Below, piece by piece: positions 9,317-19,507 of a stretch of 64,000 nt of DNA. Each line of letters begins with the position of its first letter. The first letter of the stretch is position 1. The notes under the pieces were generated by a model. The model worked only from the letters and a program-made list of their open reading frames with translations, had not been told where the DNA came from and searched no databases. This DNA comes from Ignavibacteriota bacterium (GTDB taxonomy: Bacteria; Bacteroidota; Ignavibacteria; Ignavibacteriales; Melioribacteraceae), in assembly GCA_002698995.1 (NCBI GenBank), contig PAAX01000033.1, positions 28,792 through 92,791 of the forward strand, read 5' to 3'. A program made the position numbers and the translations under genes.

Positions 9317-9769
9317 CTATTGAATTTTTATTTTAATCTTTGTCTGCTGGCTGTTAATTTCAAATTTTGCATCTTTCCATTTAGCGGGACCGAACGACGG
9401 TTCCGCATCATTTGAAAAACCATAATCTTCGCTCGGAATTCCTAAGAAGTTAGTATCCATTTCACTGTTAAAATTATCGTCATGAATTACAGTAACTCCA
9501 TAAGCACCAAACTTTAAACTGTCAATTTCAACCAAACATTTATTAGATTCTATTTTTTGAAATAATCTTTTTACCGGCTCCTTTAACCACCCTTTCTCTG
9601 AATCAAAAATTGTAACAATAGCTTGTCCTTTATCAGATTCAAATCCAGTTATTTCAATTGTTAGTCTGCTTACTTCATTTTTATTTTGAGCAATTACTGA
9701 ATTTATTAAAATGAAAAGTACCATCAAGATGATAATTGAATAACCATCACAGAAAATTTTTGATCTCAA
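9317..9769 (-). CDS. DUF2141 domain exported protein
   Basis: The start is uncertain. I chose TTG at 9769 because GGAGAG lies five bases before it and the result is a normal signal peptide (hydrophobic IIILMVLFILINSVIA). An ATG at 9724 would give a shorter leader with no visible ribosome-binding site, and an ATG at 9865 would add a long non-signal extension overlapping the divergent gene. The mature part shows the DUF2141 pattern: LTIEITGFESDKGQAIVTIF, an AYGVTVIHDDN strand, DTNFLGIPSEDYGFSNDA and GPAKWKDAKFEI. It is probably periplasmic; the function of the family is unknown. Confidence 0.8.
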   Translation of the reverse strand: MRSKIFCDGYSIIILMVLFILINSVIAQNKNEVSRLTIEITGFESDKGQAIVTIFDSEKGWLKEPVKRLFQKIESNKCLVEIDSLKFGAYGVTVIHDDNFNSEMDTNFLGIPSEDYGFSNDAEPSFGPAKWKDAKFEINSQQTKIKIKIQ

Positions 9770-9851
9770 AAATCTCTCCAATATTTTTGAATTTATTTGA
9801 ATCAAAAAATAATGATTTATATTGATTATCTTATCACACAAAAAATAATTA

Positions 9852-10652
9852 ATGATGCAATTCAAAGATTTCTTGGAAAAAATTGGAGTATCGAAAGAAC
9901 AAAATATAATTGTTCATTCTTCACTAAGGTCTATTAAAATTGCATTTAACAGCATCTCACCAAATCAAGTTATTGATGAACTAAAACAAGCAGTAACAGT
10001 AAGCGGCTCTTTGATCATGCCGGTGTTTACGTACAATTTCAAGAAATCCAATGACGGTTATGAAAGATTTGATGCTATTCACTCACCTTCAAAAACCGGT
10101 GCTTTAACAGAAGTATTTAGAAATTGTGATGACGTAAATAGAACTTCTTCTCCAACACATTCATTTGCAATTTGGGGTAAAATTAAGAACAAAATTAAAG
10201 AAAGCAATTCACCGGAAAGTCCACTTGGTGAGAATTCAGTCTTACATTGGTTAGCGAAAAACAATAACGCATTTGTTTTGCTTTTAGGAACAAATTTTTC
10301 TTCTCTTTCGCTTATTCATTACTACGAAATTTTATTTAAGGTTCCTTGGCATAATTACTCGCCTTGGGATTATATGAACGTACTTCCTATAGGTGTAAAC
10401 CAACTTAATGAGCAGAATTTAATTGAACTTCCCGGCTGCAGTAAATCATTCACATCTTTTGAAAGCTATTTAATAGAGAAATATTTCATACAAAATAATT
10501 TTTATAAGGGGATGAAATATTATTTTATAGATATAAATAAGCTTACACTTGAAGCCGAAATATTTTTTAAGAATAATTACAAAGAATTGTTATGTAAAGA
10601 AGGAACATGCCAAGCATGCGATTCAAGAAGGAGAAAATACTTAAATGATTAA
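9852..10652 (+). CDS. AAC(3)-fold N-acetyltransferase
   Basis: The 266-residue protein shows the aminoglycoside 3-N-acetyltransferase fold: IIVHSSLRSI (about 20), LIMPVFTYNF (about 55), KTGALTEVFRN, RTSSPTHSFAIWG and LLLGTNFSSLSLIHYYE. Family enzymes transfer acetyl from acetyl-CoA to an amino group. Many chromosomal members act on sugars or antibiotic precursors and not on clinical aminoglycosides, so resistance is not implied. The C terminus carries a CKEGTCQACDSRRR cysteine cluster. The gene overlaps the next one by 8 bp and starts a three-gene operon with the L,D-transpeptidase-like lipoprotein and a symporter. Confidence 0.85.
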   Translation: MMQFKDFLEKIGVSKEQNIIVHSSLRSIKIAFNSISPNQVIDELKQAVTVSGSLIMPVFTYNFKKSNDGYERFDAIHSPSKTGALTEVFRNCDDVNRTSSPTHSFAIWGKIKNKIKESNSPESPLGENSVLHWLAKNNNAFVLLLGTNFSSLSLIHYYEILFKVPWHNYSPWDYMNVLPIGVNQLNEQNLIELPGCSKSFTSFESYLIEKYFIQNNFYKGMKYYFIDINKLTLEAEIFFKNNYKELLCKEGTCQACDSRRRKYLND

Positions 10653-11898
10653 AAGAATCTTACTAATGATTACTCTTTTATCTTTAATGAGCTGTAATTC
10701 CGAAGAGGAATTAAAAGTTGTATCAGAGAGAACAACAAAAGAGAACAGAGAGAAATTTAAAGCTGAAACAATACAGAAAACTATTCTGGCAAACATTAAT
10801 AAACCGCTAAGTTCAGAAACCGAAAAAGATTGGGAAGCTGCCTTCTGGGCTTCGGAAGTTCTTCAGTACAAAGATGAGCTTCTAAAATCAAAATTACATG
10901 AAGCTTTCAACTATTATGAAAATGCATCTCCTTCTTTTCAAAGATCTTTAATTCAAAATGTGTTTACTCTTTTCCCGAATCAATTTGATAATGAAATTAT
11001 TAGTGTATTGAAAAGCACAGATAACTCAAAAATATTTGCAATGTGCGCAAATTATTTAAAGGGAAGATTTTCCAGTGAAGAACTGAATGAGATAATTAAG
11101 AAGAAATTTGCTGACCATGAAAACGATCCCATATTATTTATGCTTAGTGAAGATTTGAATAGCAGCATGGTTAACAATCCTCCAATAGTTGATTTGTTGA
11201 CTCATAATTTTGGTGAGAATAATTTTGTCATTTATTCATTTCAAAGAAAGAACAGAGATTATAAAGGAATTGCCTTGATTAAAAATCATGAAGGAAAATT
11301 TTTAAGAACCAATGACGGATCATTGTTTGCAATTCCACAGTTTGCAAGAGCTGTAACAAATCTGCCTCCATATATTACAAATGGTAATACACCTCAAGGA
11401 ATCTTTTCATTTCAAGGATATGCAGTTTCATCAAATGCTTTTATTGGTCCAACAACAAATATACAATTAGTAATGCCGTATGAAACCGATCCAAAAAAAT
11501 ATTTTAAGGATGATAAATTAAATGTAAGCTGGAATATTGATCTATATAAAAATCTATTACCGGAGAGCTGGGAAAATTATACTCAAATCTATGAAGCTTA
11601 TTATGCCGGCAAAGCCGGTCGTACAGAAATAATTGCACATGGTACTACAATAAATCCCGAGTTTTATAAGGATAAGATTTACTATCCTTACACTCCGTCT
11701 TTGGGATGTTTAACCGCTAACGAGATTTGGTCTGATAAATCGGGAGAAAGAGTGCAAAGTGATCAGCAAAAATTGGTTGATGCGTTAAAATCTATTAATG
11801 CAGAAAAAGGATTTTTTATTCTTGTTGAAATTGATGATCAACAAAAAGATGTAGATGCAGCAGATATACTAAAAGATATTCTAAAAGCGGAAAATTAA
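10645..11898 (+). CDS. Lipoprotein with L,D-transpeptidase-like (YkuD-type) C-terminal motif
   Basis: The 417-residue protein has a lipobox leader (LLSLMSC, Cys17), a helical N-terminal half and a C-terminal region with AHGTT (His332) and PSLGCL (Cys355). The spacing and sequence resemble the HGT...S-x-G-C core of YkuD/L,D-transpeptidases, which cross-link peptidoglycan through a catalytic Cys. The Arg that often follows the Cys is missing (it reads CLTANE), so this may be a divergent or inactive member. It overlaps the acetyltransferase gene by 8 bp and abuts the symporter gene with no gap. An alternative reading is a lipoprotein of unknown function with a chance motif. Confidence 0.65.
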   Translation: MIKRILLMITLLSLMSCNSEEELKVVSERTTKENREKFKAETIQKTILANINKPLSSETEKDWEAAFWASEVLQYKDELLKSKLHEAFNYYENASPSFQRSLIQNVFTLFPNQFDNEIISVLKSTDNSKIFAMCANYLKGRFSSEELNEIIKKKFADHENDPILFMLSEDLNSSMVNNPPIVDLLTHNFGENNFVIYSFQRKNRDYKGIALIKNHEGKFLRTNDGSLFAIPQFARAVTNLPPYITNGNTPQGIFSFQGYAVSSNAFIGPTTNIQLVMPYETDPKKYFKDDKLNVSWNIDLYKNLLPESWENYTQIYEAYYAGKAGRTEIIAHGTTINPEFYKDKIYYPYTPSLGCLTANEIWSDKSGERVQSDQQKLVDALKSINAEKGFFILVEIDDQQKDVDAADILKDILKAEN

Positions 11899-13701
11899 AT
11901 GTCATTTATTGATTACACTATTGTTTTTATCTATCTCCTATCGATGGTTGGAATAGGAGTTTATTTTCAAAAGAAAGCTTCCTCAAATATTGATTCTTAT
12001 TTTCTTGCCAACAATAAATTACCTTGGTGGGCTCTTGGTGCTTCGGGGATGGCTTCAAATCTGGATATAAGCGGAACAATGATAAATGTTGCTTTTATTT
12101 ATGCATTGGGAGCTTCCGGGTTTTTTATTGAGATACGAGGAGGAATAGTTTTAATAATGGCCTTCCTTATGGTATTTATGGGAAAATGGAACCGGCGTTC
12201 AAAAGTGATGACCATGGCTGAATGGATGGAATTAAGATTCGGTTCAGGTTTTGAGGGAAAACTTGCAAGGTTATTATCAGCAATTGCTACTTTGTTAAGT
12301 ACTGTTGCAATTGTTACTTATTTTGCAATTGGTGCCGGAAAATTCGTCGGTGAATTTTTGGGAATTCCATCTTTTGGGGGATTACCTTCTGAATTCTGGG
12401 CTTCTTCATTAATGATTTTTCTAGCAATGATCTATACTGTTACAAGCGGTTTATACGGAGTGGTTTGGACAGACGTCTTTCAAGGCTTTCTTATATTTAC
12501 TACAATAATTATTATCTGTTTTATTGCTGTTACTAAATTTAATCTTCCGGAAGTTTTTAATATTTCCATTCCAATGCTTGACGGCAGCTTTAAACAAATA
12601 GAAACTTCAAAGGAAGCTTGGACATCTGTTATTCCCAAATGGCATCTTAATTTACCTGCTGATTCAGCTTATTCTATCTACAATCTCTTTGGAATTGCAA
12701 TTTTATTTTATCTGATAAAAACTAGTATAGAAGGATATGCCGGAACCGGCGGTTATATGATTCAAAGATTTTTTGCTTCCAGAAGCGATAGAGATGCCGG
12801 ATTGCTTTCGTTATTTTGGACAACCCTATTAGCCTTTAGATGGCCCTTTGTTGCCGCAATTGCAATTATGGGAATTGCTTACGGTGCTGAAACAGGAAAT
12901 GTAATTGAAGATCCTGAAAAAGTTTTACCTATAGTTATTAATCAATTAGTTCCATTTGGATTAAAAGGTTTGCTTGTTGCGGGACTAATGGCAGCAGCAA
13001 TGTCCACATTTGATTCTGTTGTAAATGCCGGTGCTTCTTATTGGGTAAAAGATATTTATCATACTTTTATAAATAGAAATGCTACCGAAAAAAATCTTGT
13101 CTTTCAAAGCAGGTTAAGTTCAGTTGTAATAGTAGCAATAGGACTTTTCCTTACATTGAATATAACAAGCATAAATGATATTTGGGGATGGCTTACTATG
13201 GGAATCGGTGCCGGTTTAATAATTCCACTTTTAATTAGATGGTATTGGTGGAGAATGAACGGATATGGTTTTGCAATTGGTACCGGTGCCGGAATGATTG
13301 CAGCTATTATTCAAAGATTAGCCGTACCAAATATTGAAGAGTATTGGTCATTTATAATTATATCCGGAATTTCTCTACTTGGTACAGTTTTAGGAACATT
13401 ATTAACTCCTAAAACGAATGAAGATACATTAATAAAATTCTTTAAACAAACTAAACCATTTGGATTCTGGAAACCCATCAGAGATAAAATTGAAATAAAA
13501 GATTATGAAGAAATTCGTAAAGAAAATAGACGTGATATTATTGCAACATTCTTTGCAGTTCCTTGGCAGCTTGTATTATTCCTTACAATTATGTTTATAG
13601 TTTTACAGGAGTATGATACGCTTATTTATTTAGTTGGACTATTAATACTGCTCTCAATTGGTTTATATAATTTCTGGTTCAAGCACTTAGATAAAGAATA
13701 A
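11899..13701 (+). CDS. Sodium:solute symporter (SSS family)
   Basis: The 600-residue integral membrane protein has about 13-14 hydrophobic segments. The N terminus (FIDYTIVFIYLLSMVGIGVY, then YFLANNKLPWWALGASGMAS) is the SSS signature, as is the AAAMSTFDSVVNAGASYWVKD segment around residue 370. It belongs to the group that imports sugars, amino acids or sialic-acid-like compounds with Na+; the substrate cannot be read directly. Its ATG follows the previous stop with no gap. A bidirectional hairpin at 13741-13760 ends the operon. Confidence 0.93.
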   Translation: MSFIDYTIVFIYLLSMVGIGVYFQKKASSNIDSYFLANNKLPWWALGASGMASNLDISGTMINVAFIYALGASGFFIEIRGGIVLIMAFLMVFMGKWNRRSKVMTMAEWMELRFGSGFEGKLARLLSAIATLLSTVAIVTYFAIGAGKFVGEFLGIPSFGGLPSEFWASSLMIFLAMIYTVTSGLYGVVWTDVFQGFLIFTTIIIICFIAVTKFNLPEVFNISIPMLDGSFKQIETSKEAWTSVIPKWHLNLPADSAYSIYNLFGIAILFYLIKTSIEGYAGTGGYMIQRFFASRSDRDAGLLSLFWTTLLAFRWPFVAAIAIMGIAYGAETGNVIEDPEKVLPIVINQLVPFGLKGLLVAGLMAAAMSTFDSVVNAGASYWVKDIYHTFINRNATEKNLVFQSRLSSVVIVAIGLFLTLNITSINDIWGWLTMGIGAGLIIPLLIRWYWWRMNGYGFAIGTGAGMIAAIIQRLAVPNIEEYWSFIIISGISLLGTVLGTLLTPKTNEDTLIKFFKQTKPFGFWKPIRDKIEIKDYEEIRKENRRDIIATFFAVPWQLVLFLTIMFIVLQEYDTLIYLVGLLILLSIGLYNFWFKHLDKE

Positions 13702-13740
13702 TTTGATATATCTTAATGACATGTGTTTTACAATAAAAAA

Positions 13741-13760
13741 GGCTGCTTAATTTAGCAGCC
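13741..13760. terminator. Bidirectional hairpin terminator
   Basis: A 7-bp perfect stem (GGCTGCT/AGCAGCC) with a 6-base loop sits between convergent genes. Six A's lie before it and TTCTT after it, so it can act on transcripts from the symporter (+) and from glnA (-). Confidence 0.8.
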
Positions 13761-13769
13761 TTCTTAATT

Positions 13770-15152
13770 TTATAATGTGAAGTACATTTTATATTCATAC
13801 GGATGAGGCATTGTTGCTATTGATTTCACTTCTTCATTCTTAACTCTAATCCATTGATCAATTAATTCTTCTGTAAAAATATTTCCCTTCAATAAAAATT
13901 CATAATCATGCTTTAATGCATTTAATGACTCAGTAAGAGATTTTGGTAGAAATTGAATTTTATCTGCTTCTGATTCATCTTGTATGTTTCTATCAAAAGG
14001 TCCAAATCCCTCTTTAATTGGATCAATTTTGTTCACAACACCATCAATTCCAGCTAACAGCATTGCTACTGTTGCTAAGTATGGATTTGCTGTTGCATCC
14101 GGCGGTCTGTACTCAAATCTAGTTTCATCCGGATTAGAAATATACTTAGGAATTCTTATTGCGGAAGCCCTGTTTCCTTGTCCATATGTTAATGCAACCG
14201 GAGCTTCAAATCCCGGCACTAATCTTTTATATGAGTTTGTACTTGGATTTGTAAAAGCCGAAAGAGCCGGTCCATGCTTCAACATTCCACCGATAAAAAA
14301 TCTACCTAACTCATTAATATTCCCATATTCACCTTTTTGATAGAAAGCATTTTTTCCATTTTTTGTCAGGTACAAATGAAGATGCATTCCATTGCCGGCT
14401 TGATGATACATCGGTTTAGGCATAAAAGTAACAAATAAATCTTTCATCCTTGCCAGATTAAAAAGAGCATATTTAGCTGAAACAATATTATCACCGGTAG
14501 ATAGTAAATCGCTGAAATATGTTTCAATTTCCTGCTGACCTCTTTCCCCAACTTCATGATGATGATATTTTACATCAATACCTAGTTTCTTGAAATATCT
14601 GCAGGCTTCGTCCCTAAAATCATCATAAATATCAAATGGATTAGCAGCATGATATGCTTTTTTAGTAAACTCTTCGGCATGTTCAACTTTGTAAAATGAT
14701 GTTGCAGTTCTTGTATCATAATCAACATTTGAGAAAATATAAAACTCAAATTCCGGTCCCCACCAAGATTTATCGCAACCTGTTACCTCTTTCAATAAAG
14801 CTTCAGCTTTCTTTGCTAAGTATCTGCCGTCTTGAGGGAAAGGAGTTCTTGCATCATCAGTTAAAACAATGTGAGAATAAAAACTTAATGTTGGTGCTTC
14901 ACGGAATGGATCAATTACTGCAGTATTAAGATCGGGAATTAATATCATATCGCTGTTTTCAACTTTACGAAATCCGTAGCTTGAACCGTCGAATCCAACC
15001 CCTTCTTTTACTAATTTTTCAATTATACCTTCCTTAACAGGGAGTGAAATATGATGAAGTCTTCCCGTTAAATCGATTGCCTTTAAATCGATTACTTCGA
15101 TGTTCTTTTCCTTGATTAGAAGATTTACTTCTTCCGGAGTAAGCTTAGCCAT
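13770..15152 (-). CDS. glnA: Type I glutamine synthetase
   Basis: The 460-residue enzyme makes glutamine from glutamate, ammonia and ATP. The start is the ATG at 15152, preceded by GAGGTGATA; a GTG two codons earlier is less likely. Visible motifs are GFDGSSYGF (N-terminal beta-grasp region), WGPEFEFYIF, HHHEVGERGQQEIE, GNGMHLHLYL and NPSTNSYKRLVPGFEAPV. The NLYDLP-type adenylylation site of GSI-beta enzymes is not seen, so feedback or protein control is more likely than adenylylation. It has no PII or regulator gene beside it here. A terminator follows the stop. Confidence 0.96.
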   Translation of the reverse strand: MAKLTPEEVNLLIKEKNIEVIDLKAIDLTGRLHHISLPVKEGIIEKLVKEGVGFDGSSYGFRKVENSDMILIPDLNTAVIDPFREAPTLSFYSHIVLTDDARTPFPQDGRYLAKKAEALLKEVTGCDKSWWGPEFEFYIFSNVDYDTRTATSFYKVEHAEEFTKKAYHAANPFDIYDDFRDEACRYFKKLGIDVKYHHHEVGERGQQEIETYFSDLLSTGDNIVSAKYALFNLARMKDLFVTFMPKPMYHQAGNGMHLHLYLTKNGKNAFYQKGEYGNINELGRFFIGGMLKHGPALSAFTNPSTNSYKRLVPGFEAPVALTYGQGNRASAIRIPKYISNPDETRFEYRPPDATANPYLATVAMLLAGIDGVVNKIDPIKEGFGPFDRNIQDESEADKIQFLPKSLTESLNALKHDYEFLLKGNIFTEELIDQWIRVKNEEVKSIATMPHPYEYKMYFTL

Positions 15153-15312
15153 TATCACCTCATTGATTTTTGACTATTTTGAATGATTATATATATGTGA
15201 AAATCTATTGAAAAACTTTTATACTCATATTGCTTGAATGAATTTTTTCATCATTAACATTTTTATATCTACTTTTTGTTGAGCTTGAATTGGAACAGTC
15301 TTTTATAAGCAT

Positions 15313-15387
15313 TGTCATTCCCACATGCTTTAAGTGGGAATCTATCATTACTTATTGGATGCCCGATAAAAACATTCGGGCATGACA
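15313..15387. repeat. REP/MITE-like palindromic element
   Basis: This non-coding 75-bp unit contains two hairpins: ATTCCCAC/GTGGGAAT (15317-15324 with 15334-15341) and ATGCCCGA/TCGGGCAT (15359-15366 with 15376-15383). The outer ends TGTCATTCCC and GGGCATGACA form a 10-bp inverted repeat with one mismatch. Together with the flanking AT-rich sequence it fills most of the 327-bp gap between glnA and eno. The form matches REP- or MITE-like repeats that are usually multicopy; only this copy was seen in the window. Confidence 0.65.
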
Positions 15388-15436
15388 CATTTATTAAATT
15401 TTATTTTACTATTAAAAACATTCTAATTCAAAAAAG

Positions 15437-15461
15437 AAAGGACACGCATTGCGTGCCCTTT
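15437..15461 (-). terminator. Hairpin terminator of eno
   Basis: An 11-bp stem with one mismatch (AAAGGACACGC, loop ATT, GCGTGCCCTTT) lies 19 bp after the eno stop. On the minus strand a T-rich run (TTTCTTTTTTG) follows, as in an intrinsic terminator. Confidence 0.75.
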
Positions 15462-15479
15462 ACTTAAGAACAATTATTC

Positions 15480-16799
<1,320 letters not shown>

Positions 16800-17017
16800 C
16801 TATATTCAAACTTTAAAACTATAAAAAAAGACCTCGAAATTCAATTTAATACGGAGAGGACAGCCTCATTTTAGGTTATATTTGTGTTAAATGGCTGTTT
16901 AATTCGGAAAAATTCTTCTGATAATACTTTGCTATTTAAAAAATTCCATATTATTTTATGATTATAAATAAGACTTTTACAGCCAATTATCTATAATTTA
17001 AAAATTGGAGATAAAAA

Positions 17018-18520
17018 ATGAAAATGAAGCTGCCGCATTCTGTTTACAATTGGGTTTCATTGATAGGGGCAACTATTGCCTTAATTAGTTTTAGTATGAT
17101 AGTTTTTCTTTTTGCCGTTTCAGTTTTTATTAATGAAGGGGCTACATATTTAGGATTGGTTATCTATATAATTCTTCCATCACTACTTGTTTTTGGTTTG
17201 ATATTAATTCCAATAGGAATGTACTTTAAATCAAAAAAAGAGAAAAAAGGGGAAGTACAGGATTTAAGATGGCCCATTTTTAATCTTAATGAAGAAAGAC
17301 AAAGAAATGCAGCAACTATTTTTATAATTGGAACAACAATTTTTCTCTTTGCAACTGCAATTGGAAGTTACGAAGCATTTCATTTTACAGAATCAAATCA
17401 ATTTTGCGGTGAAATTTGCCATACTGTAATGGCTCCGGAATATACAGCTTATCAAAGTTCTCCTCACGCAAGAGTTAAATGTGTTGACTGCCACGTAGGT
17501 ACTGGAGCTGATTGGTATGTTAGATCAAAAATGTCCGGTATGTATCAAGTTTATGCAGTACTTGCCGATAATTATCCTCGTCCCATTCCTACTCCAATCA
17601 GTAATTTGCGTCCTGCTCAAGAAACATGCGAACAATGCCATTGGCCGGAAAAATTTTATGCACACAAACTTAAAGTGCAAAGACATTATTTATCAGATGA
17701 AAAAAACAGTGAATGGGATATTCATATGCTGATGAAAATCGGTCCGGATAATTCAGCTCTCGGTTTAGCTGAAGGAATTCACTGGCACATTAATCCCGAT
17801 ATAAAAATTGAATACAAATCAAGTAATGATTCAAGACAATCGATTCCTTGGGTTAAATATACTAATCTAAAAACAGGTGAAGAGCATATTTATCTTAATG
17901 AAGATGAAGGAGATATTGAAGGTTTAGATACACTTGAAACCAGAGTTATGGATTGTGTTGACTGCCATAACAGACCTTCACATAATTACAAGCCGCCTGC
18001 ATTTTTTGTGAATAATGCTTTAACTGCCGGAACAATGCCTAAGGAACTTCCGGGAATTAAATCTTTATCAATGGAAATATGCGGAACCGAATTCAGCACT
18101 ATGGATTCTGCTATGCAATATATTGAGCAGACAATTAATGAGCATTATGAAAGCAATTATGATTCAATTTATACTAATCATAAAGATTTGATTGATAAAG
18201 CTGTTGTCGGTTTACAGAATGAATTCAAAAGAAATATTTTTCCCGAAATGAAAGTTAGATGGGATGCTTATCCAAATAATATTGGACACGTTGAATTTAA
18301 CGGCTGTTTCAGATGCCACAATGATTTACATGTAAGTGATGAAGGAAGGATGATTTCTAAAGATTGCAATTTATGCCATACTATAATTGCACAAGGTCCG
18401 AGCGAACAATTAGTAAGAACAACAAATGATGTTAGTCTTGACTTTAAACACCCGGTTGATATTGATGAAATGTGGAGAGACGGAGTTTGTACCGACTGCC
18501 ATACCGGATTGAATCCGTAA
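17018..18520 (+). CDS. Membrane NapC/NirT-type multihaem cytochrome c (seven haem motifs)
   Basis: The 500-residue protein has three hydrophobic segments (about 12-37, 45-70 and 98-120) and then a periplasmic domain. Haem-binding motifs are CGEICH (130-135, an unusual CX3CH), and CX2CH at Cys155, 204, 313, 430, 450 and 491. The first part (HTVMAPEYTAYQSSPHARVKC) matches the NapC/NirT quinol-oxidising cytochromes that pass electrons from the membrane pool to periplasmic partners. CX3CH at the first site is known in this group. No reductase is encoded beside it, so the acceptor is unknown. GGAG sits 8 bases before the ATG. Confidence 0.9.
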   Translation: MKMKLPHSVYNWVSLIGATIALISFSMIVFLFAVSVFINEGATYLGLVIYIILPSLLVFGLILIPIGMYFKSKKEKKGEVQDLRWPIFNLNEERQRNAATIFIIGTTIFLFATAIGSYEAFHFTESNQFCGEICHTVMAPEYTAYQSSPHARVKCVDCHVGTGADWYVRSKMSGMYQVYAVLADNYPRPIPTPISNLRPAQETCEQCHWPEKFYAHKLKVQRHYLSDEKNSEWDIHMLMKIGPDNSALGLAEGIHWHINPDIKIEYKSSNDSRQSIPWVKYTNLKTGEEHIYLNEDEGDIEGLDTLETRVMDCVDCHNRPSHNYKPPAFFVNNALTAGTMPKELPGIKSLSMEICGTEFSTMDSAMQYIEQTINEHYESNYDSIYTNHKDLIDKAVVGLQNEFKRNIFPEMKVRWDAYPNNIGHVEFNGCFRCHNDLHVSDEGRMISKDCNLCHTIIAQGPSEQLVRTTNDVSLDFKHPVDIDEMWRDGVCTDCHTGLNP

Positions 18521-18548
18521 TTGAAATAAATTATAAGATTGGAAAGTT

Positions 18549-18575
18549 AAGCCCGACAAGTAAAAAGTCGGGCTT
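18549..18575. terminator. Bidirectional hairpin terminator
   Basis: A perfect 9-bp stem (AAGCCCGAC/GTCGGGCTT) with a 9-base loop is followed by TTTTTATTTT. It separates the cytochrome gene (+) from the convergent cyclase gene (-). Confidence 0.9.
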
Positions 18576-18582
18576 TTTTATT

Positions 18583-19359
18583 TTACAAAATTTTTGCAAT
18601 AATTCTTAATGGTCCGCCGCTTCCATCTTTAATTTTCATTGGAAGTGCAATAACATAAATTTTATTTTCGGGAAGTTTATCTAGATTAGCAACATTCTCA
18701 AAAATTGGTATTTCCTTTTCACATAAAATTCTATGTGCCATAAATTCGGTTGATTGTCCATAATCAATGCTCGGTGTATCCAAGCCAACAGCTTTAATAT
18801 TTCTCTCTTTAATAAGCCATTCGGCAGCTTTTGGATCTAATCCCGGGAAATGAAGATTTGCAACTCCTTCAGTTCCTTTTAATTCTGTACCTAAATATTT
18901 TTTCTTATCAGGATAAAATTTTCCATATCCCGTTCTTATTAGGACAATCGTTTGATCACTAATTTCACCATGCTTTTCTTCCCACTTTAAGAAATCGTCT
19001 ACGGAAACCAAGTAATCTCTATCAGCCAATGCGCTTTCTGATACATCAACAACAATTGCATTTCCAATTAGACTTGATAATGGAATCTCATCTGCTGTTT
19101 TTCTGTCTGCCGCAAAATGAATAGGTGCATCCAAATGAGTTCCTCCATGTTCTTCAGCACAGAATTTATTTGATGAGTAATAAAATCCTTTGTCATTTAT
19201 TCCTTTAAATACTACTTCCATTTTATAGGTTTCATTAGTAGGCCAGTAAACTGTCTGATCATCAAAAGTATATGAGAGATCAATCCAGTTTTCTGATTTA
19301 TCAATTTGAGAAAAATAATTAACCGCAACAATTAGGATTAGGACAATTAATCTATTCAT
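18583..19359 (-). CDS. Cyclase family metal-dependent hydrolase (kynurenine-formamidase-like), exported
   Basis: The 258-residue protein belongs to the cyclase (PF04199) family. The metal-binding motif HGGTHLDAPIHF is at about residues 70-81, and the conserved LIRTGYGKFYP, PGLDPKAAEWL and AVGLDTPSIDYG segments follow. Relatives open amide or lactam rings, such as N-formylkynurenine or isatin. A hydrophobic leader (MNRLIVLILIVAVNYFSQ) suggests export, which is not usual for kynurenine formamidase, so a different substrate is likely. It is the last gene in a leftward run, 148 bp after a signal peptidase gene. Confidence 0.88.
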   Translation of the reverse strand: MNRLIVLILIVAVNYFSQIDKSENWIDLSYTFDDQTVYWPTNETYKMEVVFKGINDKGFYYSSNKFCAEEHGGTHLDAPIHFAADRKTADEIPLSSLIGNAIVVDVSESALADRDYLVSVDDFLKWEEKHGEISDQTIVLIRTGYGKFYPDKKKYLGTELKGTEGVANLHFPGLDPKAAEWLIKERNIKAVGLDTPSIDYGQSTEFMAHRILCEKEIPIFENVANLDKLPENKIYVIALPMKIKDGSGGPLRIIAKIL

Positions 19360-19507
19360 ATCAGCCTCACATTTTAAAGGATTTAAAGTCTTTTATCGAT
19401 TCAATTTAATCAAAAGAATGGTATATGGAAAGAAATTAGGAGAATATATTTTTGGGGAAGTTCAAGTTTCCCGCAATCAATAATGACTACGGGAAATGAT
19501 ATATTTT

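Noticed and set aside
9852..10652. Aminoglycoside-resistance gene
   Set aside because: The AAC(3) fold is clear, but the operon with a cell-wall-type lipoprotein and a symporter, and the divergence of the sequence, do not support a resistance label.
13984..14340. 118-codon open frame on the + strand
   Set aside because: It lies fully opposite glnA, whose protein is complete and conserved, and its translation has no family likeness.
16877..16884. TATATTTG promoter box before the cytochrome gene
   Set aside because: There is no matching -33 sequence and it lies about 130 bp from the start codon, so support is too weak to list.
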